64,000 nucleotides of DNA from Castanea sativa (Eukaryota > Streptophyta > Magnoliopsida > Fagales > Fagaceae), in NCBI RefSeq assembly GCF_040712315.1, contig NC_134023.1, forward strand, positions 64,123,257-64,187,256. Reading direction: 5' to 3'. This document shows, piece after piece, positions 13,077 to 23,547 of this stretch. A program made the translations under genes and the position numbers. Position 1 is the stretch's first letter. Each line of letters starts with the position of its first letter. The notes below the pieces were generated by a model, which had not been told where the DNA came from, ran no database searches, and saw only the letters and a list, made by a program, of their open reading frames with translations.

Positions 13077-13874
13077 ATCTAAGTGTGTTTTTTAAAATTT
13101 TTTTAAAAAAATTATGGGTTTATGTTCTTAGATCAGGGTTTGTGTTCTTGTTGTTCTTGTTCGAGACACACTTAGATCTCAATTTGTGTGATTTTTGATT
13201 TTTAATTTTTTAATTTATATGCTGATGTGGCATTTTTTAATACCAAAATAAAATTTATTATTATTATTTTAATAGTTCCGTTTGCCACCTAAGACTTTGT
13301 CGTTAGGGCACTGACAGAAATGACTAAAATGAATGGTGTTTTTTTAAATAGGGACTAAAAGTGGTGAAAATAAAATCTAGGGACCAAAGTGGGAATCGCC
13401 TAAAAATGTAGGGATGAAAATGTGATTTTCGCCTTTTTTTTTTTTTTTTTGAGAAATGACAATTTTAGTTAATGCATTTGAGGTTATAACCTTCTTTCTA
13501 ATTCCCCCATCTTGAAAAATATTCCTAACCTATAATGTATCCTTTCAGCTCGAATTAACCTATAATGTTTTTATTTGCAATAATTATTAGATGTATACAT
13601 TCATCAGTTACATTGTGTGTGAATCCTACATTTGTGTAAGACCCATATATGGTGATCGAAATTTTTTACCCTTACATGTTTGGAGGGAAATTATTCTAAC
13701 CTACTAAGCGATTGATAAAACTATTTAAGTGTATTTTATTCATAAAACCTATTTAATAAGTCACGTGATTTGTTTAAAATTTTAAATGATATAGGTAGAT
13801 GGTTTCATTTAAACTGGTTTAGAAGAAAACTCTATTCATTTGTGAGAGAGAAAATGTGTAGTATATTCTATATA

Positions 13875-14596
13875 GGGAGAGGATCACCTCCAATTTAGAA
13901 ATCTGCAATTTCCTCCCATTTTAAAATGGATGAGTGACATGTGGAAATAAAATGATCTAACGGCTGAAAAATAAGCAATTTGTTTTTTCAAAAATACCAC
14001 AATCGTTGGAATTGGAGCAAGAAAAAGGCAGTGACTCGTTAGATTAGGAGCCACAGTCAACGGCGACGGCGCGTGGATTGATGGTCAAAGTGCATACTGC
14101 GCGTAGAGGAGCGTGACGCCAACGATAGAGGCCAGAGTCTTGGGTCTTGCATATTGGAGGCCAACAAAGAGATCTAAGGTGTTGGTTTCTCGAATCACCA
14201 CTAGTTGACGACGAATCTTAGGTGGCGCATGTAGTGCGTGGATCGATGGCCAAAATTTTTATTACGCGTGTGGTGGCGCATAAGGTTGAAGATGGAGACT
14301 GGATTTTTGGGTTTTGCATATCAGAGGCTGATAAAGAGATCTGTGGCATTGGTTTCGTGAAGGGACTGAGGAAAACTCACAAGTCTGAAGGGAGGCTTGG
14401 ATTGCTTGATGGCGCAAATTTGTGGCTTTTGATGGTGGCAAGGGATTTGTGAGGCCTTGTCTAGGTGGTGAAGACAGTGGTGATCTTGGGTTGAACGATG
14501 GATGTGGTGAAGGAAAAGGGGCGGTTTAGAGTTGCACTTATCCATTTTAAAATGGGAGAAAACTGCAGATTTCTAAAATGGAGATGATGCTCTCCC
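13875..14596. mobile_element. Short-TIR MULE-like element with internal duplication
   Basis: The ends are inverted repeats of about 60 bases (left GGGAGAGGATCACCTCCA, right TGGAGATGATGCTCTCCC, then AAATCTGCA and CCCATTTTAAAATGGA further in). A perfect 9-bp target-site duplication TTCTATATA lies at 13866-13874 and 14597-14605. A 9-bp TSD fits Mutator-like elements. The GC-rich interior contains two related segments (about 14063-14200 and 14218-14360) sharing GTGGATYGATGG, TTGCATAT and AAAGAGATCT landmarks. No transposase is present. Confidence 0.72.
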
Positions 14597-14605
14597 TTCT
14601 ATATA

Positions 14606-16062
14606 TAAGATACCCTTTCTATTTCTTGGTTGCATATCTAATTAATTTTCCTTGTGTTCTAGTAAAAATCCAATTTTATTCACATGAATTACATCATGGA
14701 AAATACTCTTGACAGCCCCATAACTTCGAATTTGGCACATTAATGGGTGTCAGAGACGTTTTTGCAACAAGGGTAAAAAATGTGATATTAGCTCAAATCT
14801 CCCCTTAAGTTTTTTAGAAGTGTTTATTGTGGAGAATCAAGCTCAAAATCCCAAATGTATAATGAACAAAAGGCTAATGGTGTTTTGACAAGAGAGAATC
14901 AAAATGCTAATAACAAAAGTACAGAAAAAATATAAAAACATAACAGGTCTAAAACTTCGACCCATAGTCACTAAGAAGAGGAAATTGAGAGAGGTTGTGA
15001 GGAAGAGAGGGAAGGTTTCTCTGTACCTTCCACCCCCAAGCTTTGGAATTGTGAGATTGTTCACTGGTTGAATAAGCTTTTGCTCTAAAGTTTCAGGTAT
15101 GAGAGTAGAACGTGGCTAGTTCCTTTATGAGCTAAAGATAGAGTTTTATATAGAGTTTGAGGTGTTGCTGATGACTGGCTTTTGAGTAGTGGAAGAGGCT
15201 TTTATCCCCCATGATACTCATTTAGTGTTTTGGCTTGGGTTGCTTTTGTTTAGGGAAGAGTTTAGCATGCTTTTAGCTTGATTTTGGAAATAAAGTGACT
15301 GACTCCATTAGATATTGTTTCCTTGTCATTGTAGGCTTTTGATAGCTGCATGTGGTGGCTACAATAGGCTAACTAATTAGTTTAGGGTTAGCTATATTCT
15401 TTGGGTGGAAAAGAAAATATGGTAGCAAAATTAGGTTAGGGCAGAAACTTTGGGTCATAGTCACCGAGAACATAAAAGTTGTTTTGGAGTGGAAATTTTG
15501 AATACAAGACCTCCTCCATGAGTCTGAGATGCTACTAGTGTCCTTTGCCCACTTGGTAGCACGAATGAGCTGGGCTCATGTAAAAGGTCCAAAAGGAACC
15601 GACCTATACTCTCCAAACTATACTTCCTCAATTTTCCTTATAAGTCACATGAGTTTGGGCCATGCTTAAAAGAATAAAATATAATATAATACATAAATTG
15701 AGTCCATAATAAAGTCGGGCTTAATTGAATCGGACTTGTAGAAAATATGTCGCAAAAATGAGTATCAATAATGGGTATATTCAGTCAAACCAATGGTCCA
15801 TAAAATCCATGTTCTAGTCAGTTGCACAAAGTGACTAAAGTATGCTCTTATCCTATCATATCAAAACTCTGGGGCACAAAAGATTCATACCTAAAAAAGA
15901 CAAGGAAATTCTTCTCAAAAAAGAAGAAAAGACAAGGAAATAATTTATTTAAATATTTTTATGTGAAAAGTAAGACAAGAAAGTAATCATTTTTTTGAAC
16001 AGACAAGGAAGTAATCTTAGTAAAGAAGAAAACCCAAATATAGTCTATAGCTCTTTCTCTAA

Positions 16063-16115
<53 letters not shown>

Positions 16116-17047
16116 TTTTTGAGAGAGTTTCAACCAAAGCATTTGAGAAATTGCAAATCAGCCATTTCAAGCTTCAAGTTCAACTACTCATCTAAATTTG
16201 GCAAGTGGCAAACTTTCTGTGAGACATATAATAACTTCAGCTAATCCGGTAGAAAACCATATAAAACCAACTAAAACACTAAGACCTATCATGTCTTTTT
16301 TATTTTTTTTAATAAAATTTTTAAAGAGAGAAAAAGGACTTATTATATCTTAGTATTCTTAATGCAACAATCATGCATCAATTGAAAATTTTTGAACTAA
16401 ATGTGCACAAATTATCATCCAAGTTTTACATTTCATTTTACCTTATTTGCATAGAGCTAACTACCTAGAAAGTGAGAAGTACTATGGATATGGAAGCAAT
16501 ATTTCTTTTTTATGCAATAGATAGGCATGTTAATTAAATATATAATAAAATCTACCACTCATGTAAGAAGATGGCTTTCTTAAAAAAAAAAAATGTATGA
16601 ATGGAGTATTACTTTTGAAGTTTTGAATAATTTTCTTATATTTGATAGATACATACATACATCTCACACTATGCATCATCTAGATGCTCCCTTGCTAATT
16701 TTATACAAGATTGCATTATATACATAAATCACAAAAAGGGACAATTCTTCTCTAATTTGGAATTCTTTCTACTTTTTTGAAGAAGCATGGTCAAGATCAA
16801 GTGCCAAAGACTTGGACTTACTTTCGGGATGGAATTAAAGAAAGAAGACGAGCGTTAGCCAATGGTTTCATCTGAATAAAAATCTTTTAATTAATTATGA
16901 GTGTTCTACTTTATACTTCACAAATTATAGTTTGTCACATGTACAATTTTTTATTATCATTTATTTATAAAGTAACCAAAGTTTAAAATGGAAAAAAAGA
17001 CCAAACACATAACATATTATAGTATGTGGAATATAAAATGGAGTCTT
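14606..17047. other. Intergenic region with no recognised gene
   Basis: AT-rich sequence without a protein-like frame. The only distinct feature is a long (TA)n microsatellite at about 16067-16113. The largest open frames are short and low in complexity. Confidence 0.5.
16067..16113. repeat. (TA)n microsatellite
   Basis: About 23 uninterrupted TA units. Confidence 0.9.
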
Positions 17048-17061
17048 AAAAATGGGACAAC

Positions 17062-17228
17062 AAAGTGGGTTCCAGTTAGTTTAGCTGGTAAAGTTTCTGA
17101 TGGTTGTATAAGAGATCTGGGGTTCTATCCCCGCCTACACCAAAAATTGATTGGTATCTTGGTCTGATAATAAAGAGCTATTATCAGAAGCGGGTGCCAT
17201 AGATTGAAACTCTCTTAAAAAAAAAAAA
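17062..17228 (+). mobile_element. tRNA-derived SINE with target-site duplication
   Basis: A box-A-like TTTAGCTGGTAAAG (from about 17081) is followed by a box-B-like GGGGTTCTATCCCC (from about 17119). After an unrelated body it ends in a 12-base poly-A tail. A perfect 14-bp direct repeat AAAAATGGGACAAC flanks it (17048-17061 and 17224-17237, the right copy overlapping the A tail). Internal pol III promoter, A tail and long TSD together are diagnostic of a retroposed SINE. Confidence 0.78.
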
Positions 17229-18000
17229 TGGGACAACCAATTTTTATGCACTAATGCTATATGTAGCCAAAGACACTAATATTAGAAAATATATTTTGAT
17301 CCAAATATCCCCTACCATATAATCGCACTTTCCTACCACAAACTATGAGAGAAGTTTTTTGGGTTCAAATGATAGCTTAGTGGTATCCCATGTTTGAAGT
17401 TTGAATTCTACCTCAATATATATATGGCGTAAATGCACTTTTAATCCCTATATTTTGACCCGATTTTTATTTTAGTCCCTACATTTTATTTTTATCACTT
17501 CTAGTCCCTAATTCAATTAACGCGTGACGTTTAAGTCCTTGCCGTCACCCAACTAACAGAAAATGCTGACGTGGCTGATGGAAGAATTAAAATATTATAA
17601 AAAAATGCCACATCACCCATGCCACGTCAGCATTCAAATTAAAAAAATTAATTTATTAATTTTAACTAAATAAAAAATTAAAAACAGAATTAAAAACTAA
17701 AATTCACATGAATTAAGATCTAAAAGTTTATTGAACAAGAACATCAAGAACCCCAACCCAGAAATTAAAAAAAAAAAAAAAAAAACAACAACAACAAACA
17801 TCCATTCAACACCAAATTCTCCAGTAAATCACTAATCCACATGATTTTCACAAAGTCCATAATTGAATAACTAATCAGCCAGCAAATCAAACCCATAAAC
17901 TCAATAAAAAAACCAATCTCCAACAAACTCATAAACCTATATTTTCTTAGGAAACAAACACACAAAAAAAACCCAAAAAATTTAGCTCAAATACAAAGGA

Positions 18001-18095
18001 ACAGATCTCCACTGTCTGTTGCCATGCTGGTCTTTGATGTTGATGTACAGCTTCAAATCTCGAGGCTTTAGCTGTTCGATTTCGTCGGAAAAATC
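18001..18095 (-). pseudogene. Unidentified protein-like fragment in Pack-MULE
   Basis: The minus strand stays open and reads FDFSDEIEQLKPRDLKLY followed by INIKDQHGNRQWRS. The mix of charged and hydrophobic residues looks like real protein, not random translation. I do not recognise the source gene. By analogy with the sister element, it may be a captured host exon. Confidence 0.4.
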
Positions 18096-18357
18096 AAACA
18101 CAAAAATTCACACCAGCAAAAAACCCAGAAAAACACAATCTTCACTATTCAAATTACCCAGAAAAAACCTAGTAATTTAGTCCCTAAATTACCCAGATCT
18201 GCTTATTCATCTTCGCTAATCAAATCGGGAATTTAAGGCTGGATTTTCGGCAAGGCGGAGTCGGCATGCTTGACTACGAAGGAGAGATTAAGAGAAGGGA
18301 CTAAGAAATCTTCCTTGGGAGGGAGACGAGTGTAGATGGTCTAGTTTGGATCAAGGC

Positions 18358-18453
18358 AGATCTGCTCTAAATCCAGAAACGGCGCCATTAGATCTGCTCC
18401 ATACCCAGAAACGGCGCCATTAGATCTGCTCCATACCCAGAAACGGCGCCATT
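18358..18453. repeat. Three tandem 32-bp units in Pack-MULE
   Basis: A 32-base unit starting AGATCTGCTC and ending CCAGAAACGGCGCCATT is repeated three times head to tail at 18358-18389, 18390-18421 and 18422-18453. The second and third copies are identical; the first differs at a few positions. The GC-rich unit contains the palindrome GGCGCC. Confidence 0.9.
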
Positions 18454-18535
18454 GGAATTGGTCCAGGTTACCTTGGCACCGAGGAAGTTGTCGTCGCTGG
18501 TTCGGATCAAGGCATAGAACGATGTCATTCGGCGA
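18443..18535 (-). pseudogene. Second unidentified protein-like fragment in Pack-MULE
   Basis: On the minus strand one frame reads MTSFYALIRTSDDNFLGAK then VTWTNSNGAVSGYGADL, entering the 32-bp repeat. The composition is protein-like. No family was recognised, so origin by gene capture is inferred only from its setting in the inverted-repeat element. Confidence 0.35.
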
Positions 18536-19092
18536 TGCCCTTCTATATCGTTCGCCGGAAGTGAGGACTTGAATGAGACGCTGGTGAAGGAAGACAGTTT
18601 GTGAGGTTAAACAAAGGAAGAATGGTGATGAGGAGTGAGATTGAGATTGAGAGTGGTTTGCACGAGAGAGTGGGATTTATGAATTTGTATTTTTTGCTTA
18701 CTTGTGAGTCCAAATTGAGAGAGAAAGATGAGACAGAGAGAGAGAAATAAACTTTTGGATCTGGGTTGGGGTTCTTGATGTTCTTGTTCAATAAACTTTT
18801 AGATCTTAATTCATGTGAATTTGAGTTTTTAATTTTTTATTTAGTTAAAATTAATAAATTAATTTTTTAAATTTGTATGTTGACGTGGCATGGGTGATGT
18901 GGCATTTTTTATAATATTTTAATTTCTCCATCAGCCACGTTAGCATTTTCTGTTAGTTGGGTGACGGCAAGGACTTAAATGTCACGCGTTAATTAGTTTA
19001 GGGACTAAAAGTGGTAAAAATAAAATGTAGGGACCAAAATAGAAATCGGGTCAAAATGTAGGGACTAAAAATACATTTACGCCTATATATAT

Positions 19093-20905
19093 ATATAATG
19101 AGATGAGTTGTAACTATAACGTTAGTTGTAACTAAAGGTTCTCTCTTTAAATTTTAAAATTGAGTAAAAGATCAATTGCTTACTATTAAAAGTCTCTTAA
19201 AGTCTTATATTAAAATTCGTGTAATTATCACATTATCATATGGTCAGATCTATTTGCCATCTATTTTTTTTAGTCTGGAGAGAAGCATCTAAATATATTA
19301 AGAGAGAGAGAGAGAAAAAAAGGAGCATCTAAATATATTAAATGAGAGAGAAAGAGAAGCATGTAAATATTAAGATTTAGAAGATTGTAACTTATCCTAT
19401 AACTTTTTTCTTTCTTTTTGAGAACAACTTATCCTATAACTTAATATAAAAAATAATTATGAGAAAGATTAATATACTCTTTTTTCTTTAAAAAAACCCC
19501 AATCCAATAAATAATCCCTTATCTCTCCTTTGCAAAGTAGAAAATAGCCACTAGCCCTCTAAATTTGGTGGTGATTTTACTAAAAATGTAGCAATTTAAA
19601 TATAATAGCACTAAATGAGGCAAATAGATAAACAAGACTTGAAACCAGAGTGGACCCACAAAGACCCCATTACAGCAAAAATGGCAAGAAAGCCTTGGCA
19701 TTTTGGCATGGACTTCTCTTAAAACAGCCAAAAGTACACAAAAAAAGACCACCACCCACTACTATTTCCTCCATATTTGGCAGTAACTATACCATATGTG
19801 GTAGCCCAAATAAACTACCATATATATAAATCCCCCCAAAAACACAAAAACACAAAAACAAATTTGAATTCAAATATTTTAAAAAACAAAAAAAAATTTC
19901 ACAGCCTTCAATCTTTCGCGGGCTTGTTGTTGACGTGGTAAATTATGATAAGCGTAAGACAATTTTTGCTCAAGTTTATAAGATTATCACTGACATTACT
20001 TTTATTTATAAACCAATCACAGCCTATCAGTCAATCACCACAACAACTGTAATAAAATTATTATTACTAAATTTATTTGACTTGTTTTTAGACTTCAACG
20101 ACAAGAACAAAGTCTTAATTCCAAAACTTTTGGGATCGACTCTCACTAGTAGGGGTGGGTGTCTTGATGAGTAATCTATGCGAGATCAATTTTTTTTTAA
20201 TAGTGTGACTAAATTTCACACTCGCTGTCAACTTACAACAATCCTCCTCAATTTTTCTGGCCCTGAGACCAAGGAACAAAATTTGTGTTTCTAGAACTGA
20301 AAATATACTAAAATAGTACTAATAGTTATAGAAAATAGTGGGACCCACATGGGTGTTTTTTTTTTTTTGGATAGGACCCACATGGGTTATTGAAATGGGA
20401 ATATATTTAAAAATTATGGGTCCCACCAAAGAGAGACCCAATAGGAGAAGAAGAATAGTCCAAATGTGGCAAAACAGAGTCATGCACCCAACTCAAAAAT
20501 AGAATACAACAGAGCCATGCAAGCTTGCCGTTTCTAGGCTCTCGCCATTTGGGGTTAAAAACGCTCTCTTTTTCTCTCTCTCTTTTTTAATCTCTCTCAC
20601 GCCTCTTTATCTTCTCTGCCTCTATATTTAGCAACCCTTTTTCTCACCTTTCCCAAGTTTAGCAGCAGAGAACCCAAGAAGCCAAAAACAGAGCTCCTTC
20701 TCATACTGATATATATAAATATATACATATAAAAATAAACACAGAGATAGAGACATATATAGAGAGAGAAAGAGAAAGAGAGCATCTTTGTATTGACAAA
20801 CACACCAAAACTTGCTTCTTTATCAAGTTTTTGTTAAAGGGTTTTGATCAGAATTTTGGGTTTGAGGCTTAAGAAGAAGAAGAAGAAGAAAAGAAGAAAG
20901 CAAAG
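19093..20905. other. Upstream region and 5' leader of the AGL15-like gene
   Basis: No coding frame. The region contains small internal duplications: GGAGCATCTAAATATATTAA around 19285-19345, and GGACCCACATGGGT twice around 20341-20395. A perfect CArG box and purine-rich leader runs (GA-rich 20760-20780, AAG-rich 20871-20900) are also present. A sequence near 20100-20135 (GTCTTAATTCCAAAACTTTTGGGATCG) resembles a motif dispersed in many plant intergenic regions, perhaps a SINE remnant. Confidence 0.5.
19771..19780. promoter_or_regulatory. Perfect CArG box upstream of the MADS-box gene
   Basis: CCATATTTGG fits the SRF-type CArG consensus CC(A/T)6GG. A near-match, CCATATGTGG, follows at 19792-19801. 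MADS-domain proteins bind CArG boxes, and Arabidopsis AGL15 is reported to act on its own promoter. Autoregulation here is an inference. The site is 1.1 kb upstream of the start codon. Confidence 0.5.
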
Positions 20906-23492
20906 ATGGGAAGAGGGAAGATTGAGATCAAGAGGATTGAGAATGCAAATAGCAGACAAGTCACATTCTCAAAGAGACGTGCTGGTTTGCTCAAAAAAGC
21001 TCAGGAGCTTGCTATTCTTTGTGATGCTGAGGTTGCTGTTATTATCTTCTCCAATACTGGCAAGCTGTTTGAGTTTTCTAGTGCAGGGTATGTGTTGTAT
21101 TTTGATGTTTGCATGTGTTTGTTTGTGGGGTGCTCTGTTTTATTAAGAAGGTTTTTGTTTGTGTTTGGATGGTATTATCAACTTTGATTCTTTGTTAACT
21201 GTTAAGAATTCTTATGTGGGGTTGTGTTATTGCTCTAAAGAATTTATTTTGACATTGTTGCATGTACTTTATATATTTTTTGAAAAATTGTGTACCAAGA
21301 ATTTTTTTTTTTTGGTGTTCAATGGTGTTTTTGACTTTTGAGTCATTTTTTTAGGAGTTTTGAGTTTGACCCCCACATTGTGGAATTTCTGTTTTTCCTA
21401 ATGTTGATGTGAATCTCTCAGTAGATTCTGCTGAGGTTTATTAGTTCTATGCTGAAATTTTGAATTTTGCACTTACTTGCATGTGTTTATTTGATTGTAT
21501 CTGATAGTGTGTTATCTGTTCTCATGATTTTGAATTGATCTTTATCTCAGCTTTTCTTACTTCCCCCTCTTTTGATTATTAAATTAAATGTAACAGTCAT
21601 TTCAGTCAGGTTTTGATGAATTATACTGACTTGTGAAGGGAATTTTTGTATCATGTATCCAAAAGGTTTTACTTTTCTCTTTTCTGATTTTTGTTAAAGA
21701 AAATATGGAAATTTACTGGGTTCATTTGGATGTTCTGAGAAAGATTCACATTTTAGGCCTTTCATGGGGTTTCAGATGTTGAATTGTTGTCCTTACTCAA
21801 ATAATGCTAACTTTTAGCTGTCAAAGGAAAATATTAAAATTATGCCAAGAACCTTCTAGCTCTTAAGGCATTGTCTGATTCTCCCAATGAATAGAAGTTG
21901 GGCTTATCGTAAGCAAAAAGAAAATATGAAATTTTACTGGAAAATTTTTGTTTATTGCTTCTTATTTTTAATAAGAAAACTTAATGTTAGTTGTTTAAAT
22001 TGTGTTTCTTTACTAGACTTTCAGTCAATGAATGCAGATTAGACTTATGTGGTTGCATGTGTAAGAAATTTGCTGATTGGGAACATGTGTTCAAAAGCTG
22101 AAATAGGCCTTTTTAACATGTTCACAGAGATATTGAGTTGTAATCAGAAGTCTGGAATTGGACTCTTACCTTCTTCTGCTTCTTTTCCCCCTTGGAACTG
22201 ACCTAACTTATCCATATTGCAAAACTCTACATTGGATATAAAGCACATCTCTTTGTTTGATGTGATTATCCATAGGTGATTTAGCTTGGATTTTCAACCT
22301 AATTTTCTTCATATGCCTTACTTGCTGTTAAGAGTTTCTAATTTGCTTGATGCTGGGTGGCTTTGAATCTAAGCCTCTCAGAAAGTTGGAAATTGACCTG
22401 TAGTAGATTTTTGAAAGCTTCAGATTAGCTTTTCTCCTGTTGATGGTGGGCAACTATGAAATGGTTTGAGAGTCTTGACCTTGTGCAAATACCAAAGGTT
22501 AGCTCGTGCACAATGATTAGAGGAGCTTTAATGATATTTGTACCTCATTATGAATTATGCTATGGTCCCCATTGACCTATTGAACTTGCTGAGGCAAGCC
22601 TCCAATCTGCATTTGATAGTCCTTGTTTGTATAATGCTCTAGGCCTCTTCCTGTAAGCCCTTTTGCCTCCTTAAGATTTGCCCTATCCTATCTCCTTGAT
22701 CCAAGATGCCTATTCATATAGCCATTCTGTTTGGGCTACCTTATTTGGCTAGAGAGGAAGCATAAAACAAACAAAGTGGACACATTACCTGTATCTCATA
22801 AATCAATCTAGAATAATTTCTCTCTAATTAAGCAGATTAAAAAGGTTGAATCTGCAAGAGTCCAGAATTCTATGCTTATTTTTTTTAGTTTTCTTAGAAT
22901 TATTGTAATCCTACTCTATCATTTGGACTCATGAATTTCATAATATATTTAAGAAGGATTTGTTCTTAGTTCTGTTTTATGTTATGGTTTTTTTGCTAGT
23001 ACTAGAATCTCAATTTTTATTATATAAAATATGTTTTTGAAACCTTATCGACTCCATTGCATTTCAGAACCTGGCATTCACTTGAGGCTACTAAAATATT
23101 ATGTTCTCTGAACTCTTTTTTGCACTTTGTATCCTCACAATCTCTGCTATTCCAAAACAAACAGTATAGCTAACTATAGAATAGAGAAAATTATGATAAC
23201 TTGGAACAAAGTAAATAGAAAGAAGACTCTAAGCTGTGATTGTAATTTCTTTAGGTCGCTAAGAAATGCATTAGAGTTTGATGCTGCTGGCTATTGACCT
23301 TTCAATTTGGCACCAATCTAAGTATAGTTGTACTGAGGTTATATGTCAGAAATATTAATTTGAAATGGGATTTGACCAAAAATGAAAGTAAATCCTTTAT
23401 TAAGAAGATAATGGTATTGGGCAATGGGTCTGAATGGAGAGGATAATTATGCTATGAAGTGGAGAAGCTGTAGCAGTCAGAGATGTTCTAAG

Positions 23493-23547
<55 letters not shown>

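Larger units (their letters stand above)
11931..13433. mobile_element. Pack-MULE-like element with two captured gene pieces
   Basis: Long terminal inverted repeats are visible. The left arm (11931 to about 12215, starting GGTGAAAATTACATTTTTG) is the reverse complement of the right arm (about 13165-13433, ending GTGATTTTCGCC). The arms share landmarks such as TTTTAGTCCCTATTTAAAAAAA and a CTTAACGGCAAAGTC-type motif. The element sits in poly-T, so a 9-base T duplication is possible but uninformative. The interior encodes no transposase but holds protein-like fragments of two unrelated host genes, listed separately. Long TIRs, no transposase and chimeric host fragments define Pack-MULEs. The arm sequence also matches the element at 17426-19083, so both belong to one family. 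Confidence 0.75.
17426..19083. mobile_element. Pack-MULE-like element with 9-bp TSD
   Basis: Inverted arms of about 330 bases match closely (left 17426-17763 starting GGCGTAAATG, right about 18758-19083 ending CATTTACGCC). They are flanked by TATATATAT at 17417-17425 and 19084-19092; that TSD is low-complexity, but it sits exactly at the arm ends. The interior contains a poly-A run, two protein-like segments on the minus strand and a 3 x 32-bp tandem repeat. No transposase is encoded. The arms share subterminal sequence (AATTCACATGAATTAAGATCT, AAGAACATCAA) with the element at 11931-13433. Confidence 0.78.

Noticed and set aside
12704..13198. Plus-strand frames inside the first Pack-MULE as real genes
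   Set aside because: They start at non-ATG or chance codons, run out of frame with the recognisable fragments or extend beyond them into Phe/Leu-rich noise. Only the short homologous pieces are supported.
20844..21146. Upstream overlapping frame at the AGL15-like start as a regulatory uORF
   Set aside because: It begins with TTG, not ATG, and is a lysine-rich reading of the AAG repeat plus the MADS exon in the wrong frame.
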